Below are positions 26,021 to 37,350 of a stretch of 64,000 nucleotides of DNA, one piece after another; position 1 is the stretch's first letter; every line of letters begins with the position of its first letter. A program made the position numbers and the translations under genes. The stretch is taken from contig JAJOHG010000003.1 in assembly GCA_021029095.1 (NCBI GenBank), positions 310,001 to 374,000 of the forward strand. The letters run 5' to 3'. Origin of the DNA: Phellopilus nigrolimitatus (lineage: Eukaryota; Basidiomycota; Agaricomycetes; Hymenochaetales; Hymenochaetaceae). The notes under the pieces are model-generated. The model was not told the origin of the DNA. It worked only from the letters and a program-made list of their open reading frames with translations, and searched no databases.

Positions 26021-27767
26021 TTACGTTGCCAATGGCTTGCGCGACGAGCTGCGGCTACGCGCAGACTTTGAGTCGAGGTCTCCCAGAGGAACGGGTTGCC
26101 AGCCGGTCACTTCAGGCAAGCCGAGCGCACTCCCACCATTCATCAGGGGCGACGCATTGTGGGAAGAGTCAACGGGCATGGACCCGCGGCGCATGTTCAT
26201 GTAGTCCGACCCGCTGACCGACGAGGCAGGGGAAATTGGGCGACCATTCGAGTTAAAATACGGCACTGTCGCAGCTTTTCGCGGGGAATGAGAGATAGAC
26301 TGGACGGAAGCGATGTCATTGAAAGGCGCGTTGGGGAGTCGGATGCCACCAACCTCCGAACCATTCATCTGAGGCGACGATGATGGTGAAATGCGAGGGA
26401 TCGAGAATGAAGAAATAAGAGGCGAGTTGTTGTAAGATTCCATGCCCGACGTAGATCCTACCGACGAATAAATAGAAACTTTAGACAAACATTAGATCTC
26501 CTAGCCTTTAAGTGATAAAAGAAAACATACCATTGTCATCGAAATCACTCGATGCGGAGTGAACCGACGAAGAGGATACAGATCCGCGCCGCGATGGCGC
26601 ATCGAATTCATATTCGCCTTGCTCTTTCTTCACCACAGATCCCTGCTGCTGCTGCTGCTCCTTCGGGCTCGTCGACCCGGAAAGGATCTTCGCGCTCGAG
26701 TGCTTGCGAGACTTGTTGCCCGCGCGAAGCTCATCAAAGCGCTGAGGACGCGGCCGCAGGTGCGTTCGCTCGTACAAGCCGCACTTGTTACAGACAATTT
26801 TGCCCGGGTTGAGCGTGGAACGGCGCCAAGACGGCGGCTCGGTCGTATGGCAGTTGAAGCAGCGCCGACGGAGATACTGGGTCTCCTTTGACGCAGCATC
26901 GTCAGTGTGTTGGATCGGAATAGCAGCGTGCGGTGCCATATAAAGCGGCATGGGCGGTAGTTGACCCGCTTGCGAAGGCGGACGCGGGTAGAAGATGTGC
27001 TGGGACGGAACAATGACAGGCGCGGCGTCCTCGAGCTTAATCCCCTCCTCCATCTCGCGATAAGACGGATGCGGAGACACTGAACCACACAAGTATGACT
27101 CCTCAAGGTGCGGCGGCGAGCCTAGGTGCATATGGCCGTGGAGGGCAGAGGGCTCCGCGGAGAGCGCAGGCTGAGGCGAGCCGGAGTCCATGGAAAGCGG
27201 CTCGGCATAGAATGCGTCCCTCGAGGCATACGCGCCGTAGTGTCCTCCTGGCTCATCCTGCATGTAGTGAGGGAGGACATGGTGCATGCTCTCGTCACGG
27301 TCATGGCGAACGGACGGGAAGGAAGCACGGCGGCTCATGCTGTGCTCGTGCTGCATATGGGGGGGAAGTGCCGGATGAGGAAGTGGTGCAGGCGTGCCGT
27401 TCCATTCCGAGCCAGAAGTCAAGGGCGGAGGCGAGTACGCGTCGAGGTGGTCCATGTAGTCCTGGCCGTGCAGCTCCTGCAGCAGAGAGCCGCCGTGGTT
27501 CCCTTGACGCTGGGACGCGAAAAAAGGGCCGGCATGTGGACCGTTCCACATGGCGGGGTTCTCCATCGAGTGGGTGATTGGCTCGCTGTCCGGGTAGTTG
27601 TTGTACGCGTCGGCGAAGATGGAGTGGGACTCGAGGGGCTCGAAGTCGACGGGAGGCTTGAGGTTGTCGAAGGGGTGGTCGAGGATGACGGAGCTGCGGG
27701 GAGAAGGAGTTTGGGGCAGGGAGGAGTCGGAGGACACGGTTACAGCGTCGAAAAGAGTCGATTCCAT
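26021..27767 (-). CDS. GATA-type zinc-finger transcription factor
   Basis: Sequence-specific nuclear transcription factor; fungal relatives control nitrogen use, light responses or fruiting. Two exons, 26531-27767 and 26021-26457, encode 557 residues. The single GATA finger begins CFNCHTTEPPSWRRSTLNPG and ends IVCNKCGLYERTHLRPR, so the loop between the Cys pairs is 19 residues, slightly longer than the usual 17-18. A basic stretch RPQRFDELRAGNKSRKHSS follows. The long N-terminal part is Pro/His/Ser-rich and disordered, with acidic patches, as in activation regions. After the finger come a short Gln run (EQQQQQQG), Ser-rich segments and the tail SSSRKPLAT. Which GATA regulator this is cannot be decided from sequence alone. 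Confidence 0.92.
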
Positions 27768-28153
27768 TAGCGGGAGGTCGTGTCCTAGTAGCGGGGGTCG
27801 TGAGGAGAAAGAAGTCGTGGAAGCCTCGAGCAGTGGTGGACGCGTCGCGGACGTCGTGGACGACGACTTAGAAGAGTAAGTGGGGACGGCTGGTGTTAAG
27901 GAACGGGTTTATACGCGGACATGGACGGGGCACTTTTGAGGAGCGGTAGCGTGCAGGGTCTTGAGCTGTGCTGCCAAATCGTTCCCTAATCTAGACTAAG
28001 CGACCAAATAGAGGAAACAAACCCACAACACCAGATCGAAGATTCGAAGAAGCACCCGAAAAACTCGCCTCTTGCCGCTTGCACCCACGCTTATGCCGAC
28101 CCACTGATCTGGTACCCCTCACGTCCTTAATTAGTAAGCAACGAGCCTTCGTC
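27768..28153. other. GATA gene promoter / ING gene 3' flank
   Basis: About 390 bases between two minus-strand genes, holding the 3' end of the ING-type gene and the promoter and leader of the GATA factor. No other feature was recognised. Confidence 0.5.
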
Positions 28154-30522
28154 TCACCTCTTGAACTCTGCCCACGCGATCCTACCACCTGCGTATCCAG
28201 CCTGCGCCTTCTTCTGAAGCCTTCTGTCTTCTCCTCTTCTGTTCCTCTCCGATGTAGATATAGTGCGCACAGTCTGTAGAGACATACAATACATTCTTTC
28301 CAGACAATAGCTACTTTCGCTTATTTGACAGCAACCCCCTTCACTGCGCCTTTCGCCGCCCCTTCCGCGCACCGCCCCCGCCGCGCCCAAGCTCTTCAAG
28401 CACTCGTCGCAGTACCAGTGCTCTGGCAGCGGCGCTTTCAGCCCCACACACCCTAGGTGGAACTGCAAAGCATCCGGTCACAGTCAGTCACATTATCTCA
28501 AATTTAGCAAGCCGCTTGGCACAAGGGCACCGGCGTCGCGAAGCTTTGGCCCAGAGCCCTCTCCCCCAATCCATACATATTTTAAATAAGATTGTCCACT
28601 CACCCATTGGTGTGCGCAATTGTCGTTATCGCATCCTATCATCTGCGCAAACAAAAGAAAAGTCAGTCACAATGCCAAACTTCTTCGCATACATGGGCCT
28701 CGAGTGCGCTCGCCCCTCGCTTAGAGATTTTAAATAAAAGCCATCTATATACAGGCCTAGCGCTGAACGGCAGCTGGCCAAAACTGAAAAAGAGCGGCTT
28801 CGTGCAGAATGAAAAGAAATGGAAAACAAGAAGGCCGCGCAATACCCGCTCGCAGGCCGCAGGCCGCCCTGAGCACAGTCGAGGCCAGACAGCAAAAGAA
28901 GCACGGAAGCAAGAACGTACCTCTCCATATGACATCTTCTGGCAATAGCAATAGAGCTCTTTATCCTCAGGATCACCTGACTCTTCTGGATCGTCGACAT
29001 CTCCGTCGGCGTCGGCATCATTATCAGCGTCCGCGTCATCATCGCCGACCGATGACGGTGCTCGTCTGTTGCGCAGCGGCGCCGCCGGCGGTGGCGAAGG
29101 ATGCACCGCCTGCGCAAGACGCGAGCGTGCTTGCGGCGTGCCCCCGCGAGAGCCAGTAACATTTATGCTACTCATTGATGCGCCGGTATTTAATCGGCGG
29201 CCTTTCAGAAAAGGCGAATGCCATTGTAAGCTGAGGCGAGTCATGATAACAGAAAAGGACATACGCTTCTGAGACCCCTGCACCGCACTCGGAATAGGAG
29301 TGCTTGTCGCTAGGTCGTTTGCTAGCGACCCACGGATGCTTTCCTGAACTTCCCTAACCGAGCGAGTCGCGGGTATTGAAGCACTCGTATTTGCGCTGAG
29401 CGTAATTGGAGCGCCTGTGGCGCCTGGGAGTGTGCCCACGACATAGCCACCGCGCACTTCGTACTGCTCTTGTGGCTGCTCGCCCGACAACGCAACGACC
29501 TTGCCCAAATCGTGATCAAGTCTGGCGTTGACACGTGTCAAAGCATCGACGAGACGCGCCGCAAGTCTTATTTTTTCATCCGCAATTTGATCCAGCTCCG
29601 CATATGCAGTGGCAACACGGGCCGGTATTAGAGCGTCCTTCGAGTCCTTGTCTTTTTCTTTTCCATTCTCTTTGCCCTCCTTTAGAGTGCTGCTCTTCAC
29701 ACCATGTCGAATATACCGCGTCGTGTCCCTTTGTATTTCCTGTTGGATCTCTAGATTGTATTGAAAAAGAGAAGATAAAAAGAACCGGCGGAGTCCGGAG
29801 ACAATTATATTGTTAGCATGCGTCAACTCAAAGGTCTTATGACCGCGCGCTCCCCAGCATACTCTGCTTACGGCTCTTGTACGAAAGAGCTATAAGCGTC
29901 CACATAGCATATGCAACGTGTATGGCAAACACAGCGCCACCCGAATACGCAGGGAGCGGGAGTCAAAAACGAAATAGGAGTACTCGCCTTGTGCTCGAGC
30001 CTCTTTGTGCCTTATCTCGGCGAGGAGGTGCTGAACTTCGTTCGGCAAATTATCAAGACCTACGCGCCCAGGCGAAAACGGGGTTAGCGTGAGTCAAACC
30101 GGCGAAACGAGCAGAAACAAGCGCGGAGTGCGAACACGACGGCGGGGTGGCGCAGTCGCAGTCGAGGGAAGCTCGGAAGAGCGGAAGCAAAAGTATCGCA
30201 GTCACAAACAGGGGGCGGCGAGGAAAATAGTACGAATATGCCGGCGCTAATGTACACGCCGGAGCAGCGGTCCAAAATAGACCAATATAGACGCGCGGCG
30301 CCGTGGATAGCACGGCGCCGACGAGAAATGAAAGGCCGCAGGAACCGGCGAAACCGGTGGACTCACGAATCGAGCAGCCTCGCTTCCGCAATCCGTGGGA
30401 ATCAAAATAGTGAAAAGAGATCGAACAAGTCAAAGAAAAAAAAAGGAAGGAAACTGACTGGACAAGAACTCTGCAGCTACGGCAGCGGCTTCCTCAAGAT
30501 TCGCAGCTGCTACGCCGTTCAT
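28154..30522 (-). CDS. ING-family PHD-finger chromatin protein
   Basis: Histone-tail reader of the ING family (Yng1/Yng2/Pho23 type), which ties histone acetyltransferase or deacetylase complexes to H3K4-methylated nucleosomes. Six exons join in frame: 30459-30522, 29988-30059, 29265-29750, 28921-29201, 28604-28642 and 28154-28462, giving 416 residues. The N-terminal ING helices read MNGVAAANLEEAAAVAAEF, then DNLPNEVQHLLAEIRHKEAR and EIQQEIQRDTTRYIRHG. The PHD finger spans LYCYCQKMSYGE, MIGCDNDNCAHQW (a 39-base exon) and HLGCVGLKAPLPEHWYCDEC, with the C4HC3 ligands intact. KRRRLN may be a nuclear localisation signal. Introns are unusually long (399, 237, 63, 278 and 141 bases), and the 237-base one starts with GC. 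The last 70 or so residues look out of frame relative to the expected short basic tail. Confidence 0.88.
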
Positions 30523-33500
30523 GTTGGATAAGATCAACAGGCCAAGGCTGTGATGGAGTGAGACCAAGATGCGTTTGTTGATTGGTGACTAAACCTGGAT
30601 ACCGTCTTTGACGAGATCACGAGCTGTGAGAGAGGCTCGTGGGTTTGCGGTACTCAAACGTCCTCTGCCAAGTGAAGCTCTACAGTGGCTCAGCCGTGAA
30701 AGTCGACGGTAGTTCGGGGTTCTCGGTGACGTTTACTTGTCTGAAGTGCTCGGGGCGACACTGCGGCTAGACATGGCTGTGGCTGTGCCGTACGCAATCT
30801 CACGTGCACAAAATATGGCAGGGCGCTCCACTGAGGGAAAGTAAGTGGGAATACATGCACATACGGCTCTTGAGAAGACTCTGAATTTTAGCGAGCAGAT
30901 CCACAGAAAAGCGACAACCAAAATCTCGATATCCAACCTCCTTTTCTCCAAACTATATCCAAGCGTGTAGGTTTCGGCTTAAGAAGGACTTAGCCGGTAC
31001 AAAGATAAGAACCTTTTTCTAAGCTTCTTTCGGAGAATACATAACTGGTCGCGGAGCGAGCCACGGACAACAAGCGCGTATATCCTCGTATATCTCCTTC
31101 AAGTAAGTGCATTCTAAATTTCACGGCAGTCAGTCGCCTGCTGCTGCGCGTCAAAATTCTGCACCCAGTGCCCACAAATCGACTAATGGGGCTGGAAGAG
31201 ACGAGTACAATTACAGGGCAGTTCTCCAGGGTTCTCCAGCGATATGAGGTCCAGGCAATTCTTCTCCACTACAGCATTCTTACATGAATGTCCAGGAATA
31301 GACGTGTTTCGAGTCCATTGCTGACACGTTCGTACGCGAGCATCGATCGAGCGACGCAGCAGAACCCGTCCAGAGCTGAGCACTGGCAAAAGGATTGCCC
31401 GCCTGTGCATTAGAATAGTTACTTCCGTTCAAGGCGTCTTCTACATCGCGCTGGTATCTTGTTTCGGCAAAAAAGAACATGTAGATACCTCTTCTCAATG
31501 ATTAACGCTGATTCCCAGCATTCGCCGCCGACGGTGAGCGTTCAGATGGGCCGCGAAAAGCTGTGAGTATGCGCCTATATGCGGATCCAATCGGTGGAGC
31601 CAGCCACGGTCAGTGACGAGCGCCGCCGCACTGTCCACAACCGTGAACGAGCGTCAGGCGATGCCGGAGACCAGACACATACTTTCATCATCCAAAGTGC
31701 TATTTTAGAATTTGAGCTTGGTGATGTCGTGTACTAGTAAAAGCAACGAACGAAATAACCGTACGAGACAGCTTCCCCTGGTGAACCTTGTACAAGTGTC
31801 GGATCCTGTCAACAGTCAGATTTTAAAATGGTTGTCAGAGTTTCGTGTAATCCCATGCTCCGCCCGCTTCAAGCGACGGAGACAGGAAAGCTGTGCCGGA
31901 ATCGAAGAGCCCAAGCCCTAGACCAAAAGGTAATTTAGATATTTAATTTTGCTTATCTTCGTGCGATCACCCCACGATGTGTGATTTCAGACCATCGTGC
32001 AAGATTGAACACGATCGCGGTCCATCACCACTTGAGACGACGATCGTTTTGCTCCTCGAGCCACGCACCTCAGCGCCAATCTGACGACCCTTATTTCTCC
32101 AGAGCTGTGCGCATGATGGTGGTCCTACAGCGCAGCGTGGTCGTACTTGGATGGGCGGAGGAAAGCTGCCAAACCAAATCCTGGTGGGCGATGTAAGAAG
32201 GTTCCGCACGGGAAGACTTCTTCTGCATCGCGCCCCCTTCCGGGTACGTAGCAATAGCTTCCTTCTGCGGAGTGCATCATGCGGAAGCGATCGAGCTGCG
32301 AGCGAAGGTTCAGACGAGAATAAGCTGGGAGAAAGGGGCATTCTAAGTTAACCCCGCTGGCCAAGCTCTGAAACAAGTGTGAATGCTGACTGGAGAGGAA
32401 ACTCTACTCAAAACAAAGATAACATCCTCATTCAGACCAAAAAATCAGCTCCAGTATATTTAGACACATAAGAATTACAAAATCCGTAAACCTTAGCGTA
32501 ATACCTAAACGATGTACACCGAATGTGCTCGTCCATTGCGAGACGTGCAATAACCTCAGCGCCCAATACCTCTTATTGAAGCATGCCATTGCTGGTTTAC
32601 ATCACCACCGGTCAGGCACGACCGATGAAAGGCCTTAAAATGAGAGTCTATTGGCACAGACAGAGGCTTCTTTGATGACAAGGAGTGAGAACGGTCGTCT
32701 GACTGTGAACCGATGGGAACGCATGATCAGTAAAACAGAAGTTAAAATTTAGCTGAATAAGGAACGGGGCGATTAAGCCGGGAACTGGAACTATGCTTGA
32801 GAACCAGAAGACGGAAGTTAGTTAAGGTCAAGGGGGCGGCAGCGGGGAGAAGAGCAATTGTGGCCCAATCGAACCTCGGTAATACTTTGCGGCCTCGTCC
32901 TGGGACCTGAGGGTCACTCGGCTCGGGAGAGCAGAGTTTGGACTGCAGGCCGACAAGCGCCGACTTGAGTTCGAGCAAGGATAATTGCATGTCTTTCGTG
33001 CCTAGGCGGGTCTCACCGCTCGCAGAGGTCATATTCAGATGTTACATCTCGGTAATAGATTACATCTTGACGGTATTCAAATTCGAGTCAATGAGTCTTG
33101 ACGGGATCAGGATTCGCGACTCGTGTACATGAGACATTAGATCGCACCTGACAAAAGTATAGGATATTGAGCGTTGCAAACAATGTAAATTGCGATGGCG
33201 CTGGATGTTGCACATTTAGAGCACGGTCGCTCGGCGAGCTGAGACGAGGCCGCACCAGTTGTCTTGTATTCGTCTGTTCGCTCGGAAGCTAATCACCGTA
33301 TCAATTCTGAAGTAAATCAAGGACCTTTCGCTTTTGTCCGAGGGAGGAGCAAGTATATCGGCACGAAGGCTGCGCTACGCTCCTATGAAACGAGTTACGA
33401 TTGTCCAAGTCAGTCCTAGTGGGAGTTCAAAGCTGAGAAGCTCCATGCGCGAGAGGCTTCACTGCCCGAACACAAGGTTAGTCTTGCAAGGGACCCGAAC

Positions 33501-33747
33501 GCAGAGGCACGCGTGTATACCCTGGAACAACGAAGTGAAGTCCTGAAGATTGCGGTTGGCGAAGTCGGTTGGGGATGATGAGAACAGGCAGGAAGGGATG
33601 GCCTACATAATCACTGGATTTGGTAACCTAGTAGAGACAGCCGGCGCGGCACACACGGGGTAAGTCGTCCGAGTCTGTTGTGAGCCCACGGCACGCACTC
33701 CAACGACAACGACGAGCACTCACTCTCTTGCTCCTTATGTTTTTGCG
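30523..33747. other. Large divergent intergenic region
   Basis: A 3.2 kb stretch between the ING-type gene (-) and the TRP-like channel gene (+). Open frames are all short. The best are on the minus strand at 31183-31498, 31967-32341 and 32742-33032, and none has a recognisable motif or a convincing spliced partner. No tRNA box pair, terminal repeat or tandem array was seen. It must contain the two promoters. It could also contain a small fast-evolving gene or non-coding RNA that cannot be recognised by eye. Confidence 0.5.
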
Positions 33748-36700
33748 ATGAGGCATAGGGCCAATCTTCGTCCCTATTCTACATTTATTCCGGGTCTTGT
33801 CTTGTTTACATTCTTTACTCTTTCCGCTCTAGCTCAGCCTGCAACGCTCTCCTTCACCGACTGCACGTCTGGAAATGCCATTGCTCCAGCCCAGAAAATC
33901 AACGTCTCGACCGTCTACGGTCAAATCGTAACGGGAGAGAATCTGGGAAGGCATCTGAACTTGACCGTAATTGGGAATACAGGCCAAGAAATTATTCCTA
34001 TCTCCAATGACACCGGACTACTGTGTAAGTAGCTGAAGTCATAATTTTGACGGTTGGACGCTGAAGCATTTCCTTCTAGCAACCCTCTTCACCACAAGCT
34101 CCATTCTGTCATTCAACATATGGCAAAATAGCACGTTCTTCTGCTCAACCTTGCGCCCTCCCTCTCCTTTACCAGCGGAAAATTCGACGTATGGCTATTG
34201 TCCAGTAAGTGCTGGACCAGTGGCCTTTTCAGCAGCGGTACCGCTTGGCGACCGCCAATATGAATTGATGACCATTAACACACGACTTCGTATTGTCGAC
34301 ACGTCCTTGCCCGCCATTGAACTCGCTTGTGTAGATATTTCCGCAACCCCTCTCGACGGTCATGGCGTAGCAGGCTCGATCTACGGCAAGGCGGGAATAA
34401 TTCTCTGGTTTAGCGTGGCGATTACCGTGGCATACTGGATTGTGGTAGGATTGGCCAGAATAGTTGGTGCCTGGGGGAGAGGCGGGACGGGCTCGAGCAG
34501 AAGTATATGGTCTCGTGTGGAGGGTGCGGGTTATATCCTAGCAAGTGCGATAAGCGGGGAACGGTTTGCATCCACTCCAGCACTCATGCGGTTCGGTGAG
34601 CTTTCATAACGGAAGCTTGTTAATTGAAAGTTGCTAATTTGTCTTAGCCACGCCATCCATGCGCGACGTTATTTTCCATACGCAGTTCTGCGCTATCTTG
34701 GGGATGGTTGCTGTACAATGGCCGGTCTTTGCATGTCCGTATACTACACCAACTTCATCGTATTTCCCCTGACTTTCGGTTTAGATCCAATGCTAGCTCA
34801 AACAGCTTGGTCAACTCTCATCTACAGTATGTGTTTATTTGTCTTAGATTGCCAGACCTTTCACTCATTTTCAATTAGACATCACTGTCACAGACGGGAA
34901 TACGACAGCATTGCATTGGAATCCCTTGACAGTACAAGATTACAGTCCGCCAACGGACTTTTCAGATCAGTTGAATGATCCGACATCTACAATATTCGTT
35001 AACACCAGCGCGCCAAATGCCTTGCTGATGTTTCCGGCAGATACGGGCCCAGGTATTGCATCCTTCGCGGCTGCTGTCGGACTCCGACCACAGGATTTAT
35101 TCGGCGTCTGCTTAGTGCTGTTCCTGGCTATCATCGCCGCCGCAATTGCTATCAGCCTTAGCATCTGGGGATTGGACAAATTGGGTATCCTCTTGCTTGG
35201 TACGGGAGAGAAAGGCTTGCCTTTTGGCACGCGGAGCCCAGCATACGTGGCACCGACGAAAGACGCTGATAAAAGTGGACTTACTTCGACGGATGATGAC
35301 GGGACTTCTGCAATGGGCCACTTCTTGTTCCGATCGACGTCGATCCCTCTTTCGAGTGCATTGGGTAGGAACTGGTGGAATCTTCACATAAAGCCGAATT
35401 CTTTCCATGGGACTATCCTTCACGGCAATCTCGTTCGTATACTCATACTTTTTCATCTACCCGTTACGATCTTCGCGTCCTATCAGTTCGCGAATGCCCA
35501 CTCGCAATCGTCATTGGCGTCAGTTGTTCTCGCTTGCTTTTCTTTTGCAGTCTTCTCCGTCGGCATCCCCGTTTTCCTGATCGCCCGCCTTTACACCACC
35601 GCCACCAACAAGTTGTATGATGAGATGAGGACGCTCATGATGCTAGGGCCATTATACAACCATTATGGGCATGGCTCTCAGTTATTCGCATGCATATTCT
35701 TTGCAAATAATCTGATCTACGGTATCACGATTGGATGCGGACAAAAGAGCGGAACTGCCCAGGCCATCATCATCTTAGTGACGGAAGTCGGAGCATCTTT
35801 GAGCACAAGTATCTGGTTACCTTGGGGACGGGGTGCGACCATGGGCCTGATCAGCTTCTTCCTTTGCGTTGCACGTATTACGATTGCTGTTCTCCTAGTC
35901 ATACTCACGCCCACTGTGAGTAGCGACTGTTCGTACGATGATTGGCAATTGACTTTGTTTTCGTTCCCAGGTATCTGTTGGTGATGCTGCAGGTAGTTGG
36001 GTCGCAACGGCAATTCTCTTCATCCTTGGCTTGATTTATCTCGGGTTCCTGATCATATTAGCGGTCAAAGCTGTTGAGGCGTTGATCCGTATTTTTGGTC
36101 GAATCTCTTTCGACCGAAGTAAATACACTCTAGACAGTGGTCTCCTCGGAGTCTTAGGTCTGCTGGGTTGCTGCAGGCCGAGGAGAAGAAGGCGTCGACG
36201 CAGCCGTCGCTCTTCCATCACCGATGCGCGCTCATCTAATCTCGGTTCCCAGCAACAATTTGTCGTTGGAAACAAAACGTCAACTCCACCAAGTAGTACT
36301 CATGGCCCACCGTCTGTTCTGCGTCCAGAACATGCTTTACGTCCTTATCGGGAAGATAGCGATGACGAGAGTGGATTCATTATGGGGTCCTGGCAGCCTT
36401 TCCCTCAACCTGGGTACGGGCTAGTTGACGATCGCCCGCCATCACCAGCGGTGCAAACTCCACCGCCTTCAAAGTCTGGGTTCTCGCGTGTCGGCGGGGG
36501 ACGAGCTCGTTACGAGTCGCCATATGCGATCGATGGAGGTTCTGTACCAACAATGTCAAAACATGAATTTCCTTCCGTGGAGCGGATACAATCTAATCCC
36601 ACCCCGCCACCGAAAGTCGGGGAGACTCCGCCAAATAGATCGACAGTCACAGTAAATCACGCCGTGTTCAGCAGTCTTCCGCCTGGAGCGATGTCTCCAG

Positions 36701-37158
36701 CACGCCCTGCAGTCCATATGCGAACGAAGTCGCAGACCGCGGTCATCGAAGATGCTTCCGTGTTGTTCAAATCTGGAAGCTCCACCGTGGCTCAAGCCGC
36801 GAAATCTGGGGGGCGCGATGATCCCCTTTCTCCTCCTCGAATTGCTGTCGACACTGATGATTCGTCTTCGGATGTGACGGAACCCAGGCGCACTCATTGG
36901 TATAACTTCCGCGCTGGCAAAAATCGCCGAATGAGCGAAGGGAGTTACCCTGTAGAGCAGCCCAGCGAAGGCGGCGGTCGTTCGTTCACGGTGCTGAGGG
37001 ACAAGCGGCCTTCGGCACCTTCTGCTTCAGGCGTCCCACAACCTGACTCGGCCGTTGATGAAGGAGGACGCCGGTCTTTTGCTGTAATGAGAGACAGTGA
37101 TGCGTCAGAGGGTTCTTCAGCCCCTGTTAGATCTGCTCGTCGGTTATCTCATGCCTAA
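33748..37158 (+). CDS. Flc/TRP-like ion channel family membrane protein
   Basis: Fungal TRP-like channel of the Flc/Pkd2/Spray group, implicated in calcium homeostasis and cell-wall maintenance, or FAD transport in early work. It has a signal peptide (FIPGLVLFTFFTLSALAQP), then a luminal ML-like domain with cysteines and sequons (SFTDCTSGN, FCSTLRPPSP, GYCPVSAG, ELACVDI). The first membrane span is IILWFSVAITVAYWIVVGLA. After MRDVIFHTQFCAILGMVAVQ and a second luminal part come about eight further spans, including LFGVCLVLFLAIIAAAIAIS, ILFHLPVTIFASYQF, VLACFSFAVFSVGIPVFLIA and VATAILFILGLIYLGFLIIL. The cytosolic tail starts with a basic run (RRRRRRRSRR) and is Ser/Pro-rich and disordered. At least five short introns are present; two keep frame around YPMLAQTAWSTLIYN. 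Confidence 0.9.
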
Positions 37159-37350
37159 ATGTACTTTTTTACGAACATTCCTCAGTTTATGGACTAACTT
37201 TGTGTACCAGTTAATTTTACATGCAATAAAATCCAGCTGTGTTGAGACCCATAAGTACAAGCAGATGATTAGTAACGAGATATCCAAGATCAGAGGGAAA
37301 TAATGAGGTTATGAAGTCCATAAAGTGGGCGATTAAAAAAAAAAAGAAAC

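Noticed and set aside
26700..27770. Long open frames antisense to the GATA gene
   Set aside because: They mirror a GC-rich coding exon and have no domain, while the sense strand has an intact GATA finger.
31183..31498. Small minus-strand open frame as a secreted or hydrolase-like gene
   Set aside because: Two overlapping frames give unrelated peptides. No signal peptide, cysteine pattern or spliced extension supports either.
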